Notes under the pieces: model-generated
The model's input: the letters and a program-made list of their open reading frames with translations, nothing else
Databases searched by the model: none
Told to the model about the DNA's origin: nothing
NCBI GenBank assembly: GCA_964352225.1
Contig: CAYGRM010000111.1
Span: 1 to 17,611, forward strand
Length of the DNA: 17,611 bases
Reading direction: 5' to 3'
From: CAJQQY01 sp964352225
GTDB lineage: Bacteria; Bacteroidota; Bacteroidia; Chitinophagales; Saprospiraceae
Shown: positions 6,942-14,413 of the stretch, piece by piece
How the letters are laid out: each line of letters begins with the position of its first letter
Numbering within the stretch: position 1 is the first letter of the stretch
Program-made: the position numbers and the translations under genes

Positions 6942-8654
6942 ATGAAATCGACACAACGATTTTTTAAACTTTTAGAACTTGATCGTAAAGATATCAGCTA
7001 TATTTATTTGTATGCCATCTTTGCCGGAATTATCACCTTGTCTTTACCGCTTGGTATTCAAGCGATTATCAATCTGATGATAGGAGGAGAGGTTTCCTCT
7101 TCCCTTTATTTACTCATCGGGATTATTACGGCAGGTATAGCTTTTAATGGAGTTTTAACCATCATGCAATTGACGGTGACGGAGACACTCCAGCGAAGAA
7201 TATTTACTCGCTCAGCATTTGAGTTTGCCTGGCGAGTACCGCGACTAAAAATAGAGGCACTCACCGGTATTTATCCACCTGAACTAGTCAATCGCTTTTT
7301 TGACACGGTTACACTCCAGAAAGGCATCCCAAAAATATTAATAGACTTTTCTACTGCAGTTTTACAAATCATTTTTGGTTTGATTTTGCTTTCATTGTAT
7401 CATCCATTTTTTATCTTTTTTGGATTGATTTTACTTTTGATTTTGTTGTCCATTTTTAGGTTTACTGGAAGTAAAGGGTTAAAAACAAGTCTGAAAGAAA
7501 GTAAATATAAATACCAAGTAGCTCATTGGTTGGAGGAATTAGGACGTGCGATGAATGTTTTTAAACTTTCAGGAACGTCTAATTTACCAATACGTAGAAC
7601 TGATCAATTAGTGACCAGATATCTTGATGCTCGAAAAAAACATTTCCAAATATTACTTATTCAGTATGGAAGTGTAGTGTTATTTAAGACATTAATTACT
7701 GCGACCTTACTCATACTTGGGAGTGTTTTGGTCATCAGAAACCAAATCAGCATTGGACAGTTTGTCGCAGCAGAGATCATTGTGATCTTGATTATGAATT
7801 CTGCGGAAAAACTCATTTTGAGTATGGATAATATTTATGATGTCTTGACTGGTTTGGAAAAAATAGGTTTTGTTACTGATTTACCTCTGGAACAATCTGA
7901 TGGAATTAAGTTGGAGAAAATAGATGTTAATCATTCCGGAATTGAAATAGAAATGGATAGTGTTTGTTTTCAATATGAAGATTCTAATCGCCCTACCTTG
8001 AATAATGTTTCGCTGAAAATTAAGTCAGGGGAAAAGATCTGTATTGCTGGGTTTAATGGTTCAGGAAAATCTACCTTGACTAAATTACTAGGCGGATTAT
8101 ATACCAGTTATGAGGGAATGATTACGTTTAATAGTATTCCATTAAAGAGAATAAATTTGGATAGTTTACGAGGGGAGATTGGAACACTAAGTAGTCAGGA
8201 TGAAATATTTAATTCAAGTATTATTGAAAATATTAATTTAGGTAACGATGAAATCCCATTTCAAAAAATAATTCAGACAACCAAAGAAATTGGTTTACAT
8301 CATTATATAAATCTGTTACCTGAAGGATACCAAACTGAATTATTGGCGAATGGATTAAATATTCCTAGAAGCATACGTACAAAAATAATTCTAGCCAGAA
8401 CATTAATTTTTCAACCTGAAATATTATTGTTAGATAATTTTATGCCTCGATTAGAGCGTAAAGAAAAACAATTAATTATTGATTATTTGACCGAGGAAAG
8501 AAAGCATTGGACTTTAATTGGAATTTCCAATAATCCAAAATTTGCAGAAAAGTGTGATCGAGTAATTATTCTTCAAGATGGAGAGATTATTGAAAATGCC
8601 CCTTTTTCTGAAATCAAGAATAACCTTTTGGTCAAAGAGATTTTTAAAATTTAA
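6942..8654 (+). CDS. ABC exporter half-transporter (type I secretion-like), atypical ATPase
   Basis: The 570-residue protein fuses an ABC exporter membrane domain (residues about 15-310, with several helices such as 22-44 and 52-73) to one nucleotide-binding domain (about 330-570). No C39 peptidase domain is present. The Walker A motif GFNGSGKST is intact (370-378), as are a Q-loop (TLSSQDEIF) and LPEGYQTEL. The signature LSGGQ is replaced by a sequence around NIPRSIR (473-479). The residue after the Walker B Asp498 is Asn499 instead of the catalytic Glu. The switch His is replaced by Asn530 (GISNNPKF). With HlyD and TolC genes directly downstream it forms a classical export trio. The substrate is unknown. 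It may work slowly, or need a partner, if these changes are real. Confidence 0.9.
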   Translation: MKSTQRFFKLLELDRKDISYIYLYAIFAGIITLSLPLGIQAIINLMIGGEVSSSLYLLIGIITAGIAFNGVLTIMQLTVTETLQRRIFTRSAFEFAWRVPRLKIEALTGIYPPELVNRFFDTVTLQKGIPKILIDFSTAVLQIIFGLILLSLYHPFFIFFGLILLLILLSIFRFTGSKGLKTSLKESKYKYQVAHWLEELGRAMNVFKLSGTSNLPIRRTDQLVTRYLDARKKHFQILLIQYGSVVLFKTLITATLLILGSVLVIRNQISIGQFVAAEIIVILIMNSAEKLILSMDNIYDVLTGLEKIGFVTDLPLEQSDGIKLEKIDVNHSGIEIEMDSVCFQYEDSNRPTLNNVSLKIKSGEKICIAGFNGSGKSTLTKLLGGLYTSYEGMITFNSIPLKRINLDSLRGEIGTLSSQDEIFNSSIIENINLGNDEIPFQKIIQTTKEIGLHHYINLLPEGYQTELLANGLNIPRSIRTKIILARTLIFQPEILLLDNFMPRLERKEKQLIIDYLTEERKHWTLIGISNNPKFAEKCDRVIILQDGEIIENAPFSEIKNNLLVKEIFKI

Positions 8655-8732
8655 AAGACTATTTTATTAATTATTTATTGTATTTCAAATAATTTAAACA
8701 TACACTTAGTCAAAAAATAAAGACAGCATCTC

Positions 8733-10109
8733 ATGTTGAATATTTCTAATAATTCTATTTTAAATAAAGTAAGAACAGAAGATATTTCTTGTTTTCAAAG
8801 GAATGAGTTGCCGAAATCTAATCGAATGTTTTCGATTTGGTTAATTGGTTTGCTATTTATTATCATAGTGATTTTCTTTTTGCCATGGACGCAAAATATT
8901 CAGATGAAAGGAAAAGTTACTACGCTTTTACCTGGGCAACGACCTCAAGATGTCAATTCCGCTATAGGTGGAAGAATTGAAAAATGGTATGTCCGAGAAG
9001 GAGACTTAGTGGAGGCAGGAGATACGATTGTTTTTTTATCAGAGATAAAACCAGAATATTTTGATCCTCAATTATTGGAAAGAGCTTCTAATCAAATTGC
9101 CGCCAAGCAAGGATCTATGGATAGTTATCAATTAAAAGCTAATGCCCTCGACAATCAAATTTCAGCCTTGCGACTAGAGTTGGCCTTCAAGAAACAACAA
9201 CTGCAAAATAAAATTCAACAAGCGGAATTCAAGCAGCAAAGTCAGGAAGCAGAAGTTAACCAAGCTGAGGTGGATGCAGGCATTGCTGAGTTCCAATACC
9301 GTCGAACTGATACGCTTTTCCAAAAAGGAATTAAATCTTTAAGTGACCTGGAGGATAAGCGATTGAAAATGCAATCAACTATTGCAAAATTGATTACTGC
9401 AAAAAATAAATATCAAGAAAGTGGTAATGATTTAAGTATTGCTAAACTAGCTTTGGAAACGATTGATAATGAGTATAACAATAAAATTGCAAAAGCTCAA
9501 TCTGATAAATTTTCGACGATTTCCGCTCAATATGAAGCAGAAGGAAATTTGAATAAATTGCAAAATCAATACGCCAATTATGATCGACGAAATAACTTGT
9601 ATTACGTAATTGCGCCTCAGTCAGGTTATATTACTAAAACGATGAAATCTGGTATTGGTGAGATTATCAAGGAGAGCGACAAAATTGTAACTATTGTTCC
9701 TTATAATCGAGAGTTGGCGGTCGAGATGTATGTTCGACCGATGGATTTACCTTTAATGAATGTAGGTCAGGAAGTCCGATTAGTGTTTGATGGTTGGCAA
9801 GCATTTATCATTTCAGGATGGTCGGATTTTTCATTTGGAACTTACAGCGGAGATGTGGTTGCCATTGATAATATTCCGAATGATAATAGTATGTATCGAA
9901 TTCTAGTGAAATCCAATCAACCAGATTTGACATTTCCAGAATTACTTCGAGTAGGAGCGGGAGTACAGGGAATTGCCTTGTTGCATGATGTACCTGTATG
10001 GTATGAACTGTGGCGACAATTGAACGGATTTCCTCCAGACTTTTATGAAAATGATATTAAGAAAAATGAATCCAAATTTAAGCCACCGGTGAAATCAGTC
10101 GCGAAGTAG
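8733..10109 (+). CDS. HlyD-family periplasmic adaptor (membrane fusion protein)
   Basis: This 458-residue protein has a short cytosolic N terminus and one transmembrane helix (about 33-50, ending FFLPW). A lipoyl-like half-motif follows (IGGRIEKWYVREGDLVEAGDTI, about 80-101). A long coiled-coil hairpin rich in Gln, Lys and Ala spans about 115-285. The second lipoyl half (YYVIAPQSGYITK) and a beta-barrel region (AVEMYVRPMDLPLMNVGQEVRL) come next. This is the adaptor that joins the inner membrane ABC exporter to a TolC channel. It lies 78 bases after the exporter and 47 bases before the tolC-like gene. The C terminus ends in a basic, proline-containing tail. Confidence 0.92.
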   Translation: MLNISNNSILNKVRTEDISCFQRNELPKSNRMFSIWLIGLLFIIIVIFFLPWTQNIQMKGKVTTLLPGQRPQDVNSAIGGRIEKWYVREGDLVEAGDTIVFLSEIKPEYFDPQLLERASNQIAAKQGSMDSYQLKANALDNQISALRLELAFKKQQLQNKIQQAEFKQQSQEAEVNQAEVDAGIAEFQYRRTDTLFQKGIKSLSDLEDKRLKMQSTIAKLITAKNKYQESGNDLSIAKLALETIDNEYNNKIAKAQSDKFSTISAQYEAEGNLNKLQNQYANYDRRNNLYYVIAPQSGYITKTMKSGIGEIIKESDKIVTIVPYNRELAVEMYVRPMDLPLMNVGQEVRLVFDGWQAFIISGWSDFSFGTYSGDVVAIDNIPNDNSMYRILVKSNQPDLTFPELLRVGAGVQGIALLHDVPVWYELWRQLNGFPPDFYENDIKKNESKFKPPVKSVAK

Positions 10110-10156
10110 TTTTCGTAATAAGTCAACCATTTGCCATTAATTCAATAGTCTTTAAA

Positions 10157-11572
10157 GTGATAAGAATAATTTTTTTCCTTTTAATATCAGTTCCACTTTG
10201 TGGTCAAAAGATTGATTCGACGCAAGTATTTTCTTTGGAAAAATATCTGACGTGGGTTCGTGCTTATCATCCTGTGATGCAACAGGCAAGCCTATTGGAG
10301 AACAAAGCTGATGCAAGTTTATTAGAAGCTAGAGGTATTTTTGATCCGAAATGGTTTGGAGATTATGAAGATAAATCATTTGATCAAAAAAATTATTTTC
10401 GGATTGGTGAGGCTGGTCTAAAAATTCCAACTTGGTGGGGGATCGATGTAAAAATGGCTTACCTCTGGTCCAACGGTCAGTTTTTAAATCCAGAGGGAAA
10501 TTTACCGACCAATGGTCAAGCAGTAATTGGAGTAGAAGTTCCACTTTTGCAAGGTTTAGCTTTCGACCAAAGGAGAGCGCAAGTGCAACAAGCTAGATTA
10601 TTAAAAGACGGGAATGAAGCGACCCGATGAACGATTGTTAATGATTTATTCATAAAAGCCATTGAAACTTACTGGAAATGGGCGTACCAAAATCAGATAC
10701 GTCAAGTTTATGAAAATTCATTAAACCTTGCCCAGGATCGATTCGAATTGGTCAAATCAAGTTTTGAGCAAGGAGATAAACCTGCAATAGATACGTTGGA
10801 ATCTTTGATTCAAATTCAAAATCGACAAATACAATACACCCAAGCTCAGGTTGATTTTAGAAATGCGACTTTAGATTTATCTAATTTTTTATGGTACGAA
10901 GGTTTAACTCCTTTGGAAGTTTCAGAAAATTTGCGACCTGAGAATTTAGAAGCGGATTGGAACTTTTTAGAAGAAAAACCCAATTCAGAATTTCTACGAA
11001 GCATTGCAGATTCGCATCCTGAGTTACAAAGTATTCTAATCAAACAACAGCAACTCAACATCAAGGAAAAACTCAAACGAGAGCAATTCAAACCTAACCT
11101 GCGATTCAATTATAATTTTTTAGGGAATGGATTTGATTGGACAGATAATAGTTCAAATGAGTCTGTGGTCAATAATTTAGTGACCGAAAATTATAAATGG
11201 GGGTTGAAATTTAGCTATCCACTTTTACTAAGAAAAGAGCGAGGAGGATTAGAATTAGTAAGAATCGAACAACTCGAAAACCAATATAAACTAGGGGAGA
11301 AGCAGTTAAAAATCACCAATAAAATCAACGCCATTTATCAGCAATTAGAAACTACTTTTGGGCAAATTAATACACTTGAAAGTATGGTTCAAAATTATTC
11401 TACATTGCTAGATGCAGAGTTTGAAAAATTTCGAATTGGAGAAAGTTCCATATTTTTACTCAATAGTCGAGAGCAAAAATTAATCGAATCCCAAATGAAG
11501 TTGAATAAACTTCAATCAGAATTTCAAAAATTGAAATGGAAATTGAGAGGAGCTAAAGGTCAACTTCAATAA
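10157..11572 (+). pseudogene. TolC-family outer membrane factor interrupted by one TGA
   Basis: One open frame of 472 codons from a GTG at 10157 is broken only by TGA at 10628-10630, after codon 157. The first part starts with a signal peptide (MIRIIFFLLISVPLCGQ) and the TolC-like YLTWVRAYHPVMQQASLLENKA segment. Reading past the TGA continues TIVNDLFIKAIETYWKWAYQ, then the coiled-coil and strand segments of an outer membrane efflux protein, down to KLKWKLRGAKGQLQ at the C terminus. The frame is unchanged across the stop and no other lesion is seen, which suggests a recent nonsense mutation, a base-call error or stop readthrough. The GTG start is chosen because it places the signal peptide correctly. 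Without this protein the trio would lack its outer membrane channel unless another TolC serves it. Confidence 0.85.
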
Positions 11573-11610
11573 TATTTTGTCCTCATTCTGATCAAAATAA
11601 ATTTATATTT

Positions 11611-11648
11611 AGTCCTTCTAGCTTTTAAGATTTAGGAGGACTATTTTT
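11611..11648 (+). terminator. Terminator of the export operon
   Basis: A 10-bp stem AGTCCTTCTA/TAGGAGGACT (11611-11620 with 11633-11642, one G-T pair) is followed by A and a run of T. It lies 39 bases after the tolC-like stop and before the antiporter gene. Confidence 0.75.
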
Positions 11649-11684
11649 TTAATATTAAGCCAATCATATAAATAAAAATAAAAA

Positions 11685-12863
11685 ATGTTGTTAGCTGCTA
11701 TCAATTCCAATCTTTATGGTTTCGTCATACTAGGAATTATCATTGTGATTTTGGGTAGCATCTTACGCTATTTTAAGCAGCCATATATTGTTGCTTATAT
11801 TCTTGCGGGCATTTTTTTAGGCGATTTTGGTTTTCAGATTATCACCGACAAAGAGCTCATCACCATAATGGGTGATATTGGATTGATTCTTCTGTTATTT
11901 TTTATTGGGATGGAAATTAGTTTACCAGATTTGGTCAAAAATTGGAAGGTCGCAATTATCGGGACATTTTTGCAAGTGACGGGAAGTGTGATTTTAATGG
12001 GAATAATTGGTTGGTTTATGGAATGGGGACCCAATCGAATTATCACTTTGGGATTTGTGATAAGTCTAAGTAGTTCGGCAGTAATTATCAAACTGTTGCA
12101 AGACAACGGAGAGATTACTACCTCCACCGGCAAGAATGTTTTAAGCATCCTTTTGATGCAAGATATTTTGATTGTACCCATGCTGATTATTACCAGATAT
12201 CTAGGAGGACATGCACCTAGTGTCCAAGAAAGTATTCTTCAGATAGTTGGAGGTGTTCTAATTATCGGAACCATTGTTTGGATTTGGCGAAAAAAAGAAT
12301 TTAATATTCCATATAGTCAACAAGTAGAAAAAGACCATGAATTGCAAGTTTTTGTTGCTTTAGTAGTTTGTTTTGGATGTGCGATTATTACTTCCTTTTT
12401 TGGATTATCAGCAGCCTTAGGAGCCTTTGTAGGTGGAATGGTTATTCATGCAGCTCGCTCGACGGAATGGTTTCATGATAGCCTGCATTCGTTGCGAGTG
12501 ATGTTTGTTGCTTTGTTTTTTGTTTCGATAGGAATGCTGATTGATTTAAATTTTTTAGTAGAAAATTGGAAAACAGTAGGGTTAGTAATCGTAACTGTTT
12601 ACTTGAGTAATCATTTGATTAATACATTAGTGATTCATTATTTTGGAAGAAATTGGAAAAATAGTATTTACGGAGGAGCATTGTTAGCACAAGTGGGAGA
12701 GTTAGGTTTTGTGCTAGTAGCGAGTGCGTTTGCTTCTCAGATTATCTCTGATTTTACGTATCAGTTAACGATTATTGTGATTTCGTTGACGCTTTTGATT
12801 AGTCCATTTTGGATTGCAATGACGAAGAAGGTAATTGGGAGAAAGACCAAACAAAAATTATAA
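11685..12863 (+). CDS. CPA2-type cation:proton antiporter (KefB/Na+:H+ exchanger domain)
   Basis: This 392-residue polytopic protein has about 11-13 hydrophobic helices. CPA2 signatures are visible: YFKQPYIVAYILAGIFLG near the N terminus, LLLFFIGMEISLPDL (about 67-81), SLSSSAVIIKLLQD (about 126-139) and LLMQDILIVPML (about 156-167). The last covers the conserved Asp of the ion-binding site. The C-terminal half carries GLSAALGAFVGGMVI and VALFFVSIGMLIDL. There is no RCK/TrkA-N nucleotide-binding domain. Such transporters exchange K+ or Na+ for H+ across the inner membrane. It follows a terminator, so it is probably its own unit. Ion specificity is not determined. Confidence 0.88.
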   Translation: MLLAAINSNLYGFVILGIIIVILGSILRYFKQPYIVAYILAGIFLGDFGFQIITDKELITIMGDIGLILLLFFIGMEISLPDLVKNWKVAIIGTFLQVTGSVILMGIIGWFMEWGPNRIITLGFVISLSSSAVIIKLLQDNGEITTSTGKNVLSILLMQDILIVPMLIITRYLGGHAPSVQESILQIVGGVLIIGTIVWIWRKKEFNIPYSQQVEKDHELQVFVALVVCFGCAIITSFFGLSAALGAFVGGMVIHAARSTEWFHDSLHSLRVMFVALFFVSIGMLIDLNFLVENWKTVGLVIVTVYLSNHLINTLVIHYFGRNWKNSIYGGALLAQVGELGFVLVASAFASQIISDFTYQLTIIVISLTLLISPFWIAMTKKVIGRKTKQKL

Positions 12864-12871
12864 AATAAATT

Positions 12872-13099
12872 GTGGAAAGGAAAAAAGTAATTGAAGTATT
12901 AAGGTATGTTAATAAGCTCTTAGTTGAGAAAAGTATAATCAACGAGATGAAAAAAAGAAGAAGGAACGCTTTGAAGAGTTATGGCTTAGTATAGAAGAAT
13001 ATGCTAAAAAAGCACCCATGCCTCTAGCAAATACTTTCTCAATAGCTCTAAGTTTTTAGACATTGAAAATGATGAATCGATTATTAAGTTTTTCGTAAC
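12872..13099 (+). pseudogene. Possible broken small ORF of unknown family
   Basis: From a GTG at 12872, one frame reads VERKKVIEVLRYVNKLLVEKSIINEMKK. After the A-rich run near 12950-12960 another frame continues KERFEELWLSIEEYAKKAPMPLANTFSIALSF to a stop at 13057. A third frame across the T run at 13053-13057 continues LDIENDESIIKFFVTLY to TAG near 13108. Joined, the three segments give a plausible hydrophilic, helical protein of about 75 residues. The shifts occur at homopolymers, so either decay or sequencing error could explain them. I recognise no family, and the case is weak. Confidence 0.3.
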
Positions 13100-13132
13100 T
13101 TTATATTAGTTAGGACGGGACAATGCATAAAT

Positions 13133-13164
13133 AAAAAAAGCCCGATCAAAATGACCGAGCTTTT
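13133..13164 (-). terminator. Terminator after tRNA-Leu
   Basis: On the minus strand a 13-bp stem beginning AAAAGCTCGGTCA pairs with TGATCGGGCTTTT (two G-T pairs) around a TTT loop and ends in a T run. It follows the tRNA 3' end by seven bases and probably ends the rseP-hscB-tRNA transcript. Confidence 0.8.
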
Positions 13165-13170
13165 CTTTAG

Positions 13171-13252
13171 TACCCCCGGGGGGAATCGAACCCCCACTCC
13201 CGAAGGAACTGGATTTTGAATCCAGCGCGTCTACCAGTTCCGCCACAAGGGC
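13171..13252 (-). tRNA. tRNA-Leu (anticodon CAA)
   Basis: The minus strand folds as an 82-nt class II tRNA. The acceptor GCCCTTG pairs with CGGGGGT through three G-U pairs, leaving discriminator A. The D arm contains GGTAGACGC. The anticodon stem CTGGA/TCCAG closes the loop TTCAAAA with anticodon CAA. A variable arm with CCTTCGG and a T arm GGGGG-TTCGATT-CCCCC complete it. CCA is not encoded. This is the intact copy; a broken copy lies at 13741-13822. Confidence 0.93.
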
Positions 13253-13380
13253 AAGAGTACAAATCGCTTTATTGTAGTGTAGACTAGAAAAGGTTGCCCT
13301 TCCCTTAAAGCGACGCAAATTTGTTTAAATTTTCTTTAATTCGCAATAAATAACGCTTTTTCAAAAAATAATTTTTGATT
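13199..13380 (-). repeat. 182-bp direct repeat, copy A (hscB tail plus tRNA-Leu body)
   Basis: This segment is identical, base for base, to 13749-13950 except that copy B has 20 extra bases. On the minus strand it holds the last 76 bases of hscB including its stop, the 52-base spacer and the first 54 bases of tRNA-Leu. Copy A continues into the complete tRNA. Its hscB piece has no start and is a dead fragment. Confidence 0.95.
13305..13380 (-). pseudogene. hscB: Duplicated 3' fragment of hscB
   Basis: The minus strand encodes the last 24 residues of HscB (FLKKRYLLRIKENLNKFASL at the end) and the same stop codon as the intact gene. It is detached from any start. It exists only because the repeat boundary falls inside hscB. 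Confidence 0.9.
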
Positions 13381-13419
13381 AGGAAAATTTATTGAGAATT
13401 TAAAAAAAAGGCTTAAGCG

Positions 13420-13656
13420 CTATAATATCCTTTTTAAGAATTCCCTCCCAGCACTAGATTTCAAATACTTTTCTGCATCTCTGGCTTCTTGTCTAGTAAG
13501 ATATTCTTTTTGATAAATCAATAAAAAAGGAGCATAAGGTTTTGTTGTTTTATTATAACCAGAGTTATGTTCATTGATACGGCGTTCGAGGTTATTAGAA
13601 AGGCCTACGTAAATATAATTCCTAGTAGTTGATTTTAGCGCATAGACATAAAACAT
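13420..13656 (-). CDS. Small GIY-YIG endonuclease
   Basis: The 78-residue product is a minimal GIY-YIG domain. YVY at residues 3-5 and YVG at 16-18 are the two namesake strands. Arg25/Arg26 and His30-Asn31 (RRINEHNSG) form the active-site helix. Glu62 in the EARDAEKYLKSS segment is the probable metal-binding glutamate. There is no added DNA-binding domain, as in the stand-alone YhbQ-like proteins common in Bacteroidota. Such domains nick or cut DNA, often at branched or repeat structures. The gene lies between two direct copies of an hscB-tRNA segment and beside an inserted palindrome, which suggests it belongs to a mobile unit. A long hairpin stands 19 bases upstream of its ATG, leaving little room for a promoter. 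Confidence 0.9.
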   Translation of the reverse strand: MFYVYALKSTTRNYIYVGLSNNLERRINEHNSGYNKTTKPYAPFLLIYQKEYLTRQEARDAEKYLKSSAGREFLKRIL

Positions 13657-13675
13657 AGAAATATATTTTTTACTT

Positions 13676-13715
13676 AAAAAGTCCCATTCTCTTAAAAAAG
13701 AGAATGGGACTTTTT
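13676..13715 (-). terminator. Long bidirectional terminator-like hairpin upstream of the GIY-YIG gene
   Basis: A perfect 18-bp inverted repeat (AAAAAGTCCCATTCTCTT and its complement) with a four-A loop has A runs before and T runs after it on both strands. It should stop minus-strand readthrough from hscB just before the nuclease ATG at 13656. Confidence 0.8.
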
Positions 13716-13719
13716 GTTT

Positions 13720-13735
13720 AGCACTATTGAGTGCT
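13720..13735. repeat. Short perfect hairpin AGCACT-ATTG-AGTGCT
   Basis: A 6-bp perfect stem with a four-base loop sits between the long hairpin and the truncated end of the tRNA remnant, close to the left junction of copy B. It may be a recognition structure of the insertion or a chance palindrome. Confidence 0.4.
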
Positions 13736-13740
13736 TAGGA

Positions 13741-13822
13741 AATCGCCCCCCGAAGGAACTGGATTTTGAACCTGCCTGTCGGCAGACAGGTCCAGCGCGT
13801 CTACCAGTTCCGCCACAAGGGC
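13741..13822 (-). pseudogene. Broken tRNA-Leu copy with a palindrome in the anticodon arm
   Basis: Copy B retains the acceptor 5' strand, D arm and anticodon sequence of tRNA-Leu(CAA), but 20 bases are inserted between the 5' anticodon stem and the loop. The T arm is reduced to traces (AATCG and a C run), and the 3' acceptor strand is missing. It cannot make a working tRNA unless spliced and completed. Confidence 0.85.
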
Positions 13823-13950
13823 AAGAGTACAAATCGCTTTATTGTAGTGTAGACTAGAAAAGGTTGCCCTTCCCTTAAAGCGACGCAAATTTGTTTAAAT
13901 TTTCTTTAATTCGCAATAAATAACGCTTTTTCAAAAAATAATTTTTGATT
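13749..13950 (-). repeat. 182-bp direct repeat, copy B (with a 20-bp insert)
   Basis: This matches 13199-13380 perfectly apart from the insert at 13771-13790. It contains the true C-terminal codons and stop of hscB. The shift between copies is 550 bases before the insert and 570 after it, which fixes the insert length at 20. Confidence 0.95.
13771..13790. repeat. 20-bp imperfect palindrome in the tRNA remnant
   Basis: The insert CCTGCCTGTCGGCAGACAGG has ends CCTG/CAGG and an inner CTG/CAG stem, with two non-pairing positions that become G-U in one strand's RNA. It resembles the CCTG-type palindromes scattered through many Bacteroidota genomes. No second copy was found in this window. Confidence 0.8.
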
Positions 13951-14399
13951 GCATTTAATTCCTCTTTATTCGGAGCATCGTCATCGTAATTTTCGAGAAA
14001 AGGTTTAACCTCTTCGAGAAGATTTGATTCTAATGATTTTAATTCATTTTGAACTTGATCAAAATTGTTTTGATCAAAATCAAATTCCAACTCCATTAAG
14101 TTCTCATTGATGTCCATCATCTCCATCAGGAAAGTTTGTGGAATTTGATTTTTTCCCTCTTCCCCTAAAATCTCTTTCAGCTCTAGGATATATTTCATCC
14201 TTTTATCAAAATCTGAAAGCGTTTTATATGCATTATTATTGAGTGTCGAAAGTTCGAGTACCTCCAGTTGTTTCTCTTCAGATTCTAAAGTATAAAAATC
14301 AGGATGATACTTTTTACTATTAGCATAAAAAGCTTTTTTCAAAGCTGCTTCATCTAAATGGAAACTTATCGGCATTTCGAAAAAATCAAAATAATTCAT
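13875..14399 (-). CDS. hscB: Fe-S cluster assembly co-chaperone HscB
   Basis: This 174-residue protein has an N-terminal J domain (about 1-75) with the HPD motif at 32-34 (KKYHPDFY) and NNNAYKTLSDFDKRMKYIL, followed by a helical C-terminal domain (about 85-174). That is the HscB/Jac1 layout and length. It brings the scaffold IscU to the Hsp70 HscA and stimulates its ATPase. No isc genes lie nearby. It starts 14 bases after rseP and is probably co-transcribed with it. Its last 76 bases, including the stop, lie inside the 182-bp repeat, so the insertion junction left the reading frame intact. Confidence 0.9.
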   Translation of the reverse strand: MNYFDFFEMPISFHLDEAALKKAFYANSKKYHPDFYTLESEEKQLEVLELSTLNNNAYKTLSDFDKRMKYILELKEILGEEGKNQIPQTFLMEMMDINENLMELEFDFDQNNFDQVQNELKSLESNLLEEVKPFLENYDDDAPNKEELNAIKNYFLKKRYLLRIKENLNKFASL

Positions 14400-14413
14400 T
14401 GCTCAACAGAATT

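Larger units (their letters stand above)
13199..13950 (-). mobile_element. Candidate GIY-YIG insertion flanked by 182-bp direct repeats
   Basis: The central 368 bases (13381-13748) contain the GIY-YIG gene, an 18-bp hairpin and a smaller 6-bp hairpin. They are flanked by perfect direct copies of the hscB tail and tRNA-Leu body. Copy B also carries a 20-bp imperfect palindrome. The inferred ancestral order is hscB followed directly by tRNA-Leu, and insertion with duplication leaves both intact overall. No transposase or integrase is present. The mechanism is inferred, not seen. Confidence 0.55.

Noticed and set aside
10628..10630. Selenocysteine at the TGA of the tolC-like gene
   Set aside because: No selenoprotein family resembles TolC and no SECIS-like hairpin is evident just after the codon.
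11576..11611. Promoter for the antiporter (TTTG and TATATTTA)
   Set aside because: Spacing is 24 bases, the -7 match is imperfect, and it overlaps the terminator stem.
13106..13318. Minus-strand ORF of 70 codons
   Set aside because: It runs straight through the tRNA-Leu gene and its terminator; a chance frame across structured RNA.
13771..13790. tRNA intron in the anticodon arm
   Set aside because: The insert is at the 5' loop border, is too short for a group I intron, and the same tRNA copy lacks its 3' end.
13199..13950. CRISPR or integron-like array
   Set aside because: There are only two repeat copies, far too long, with a coding gene rather than spacers between them.
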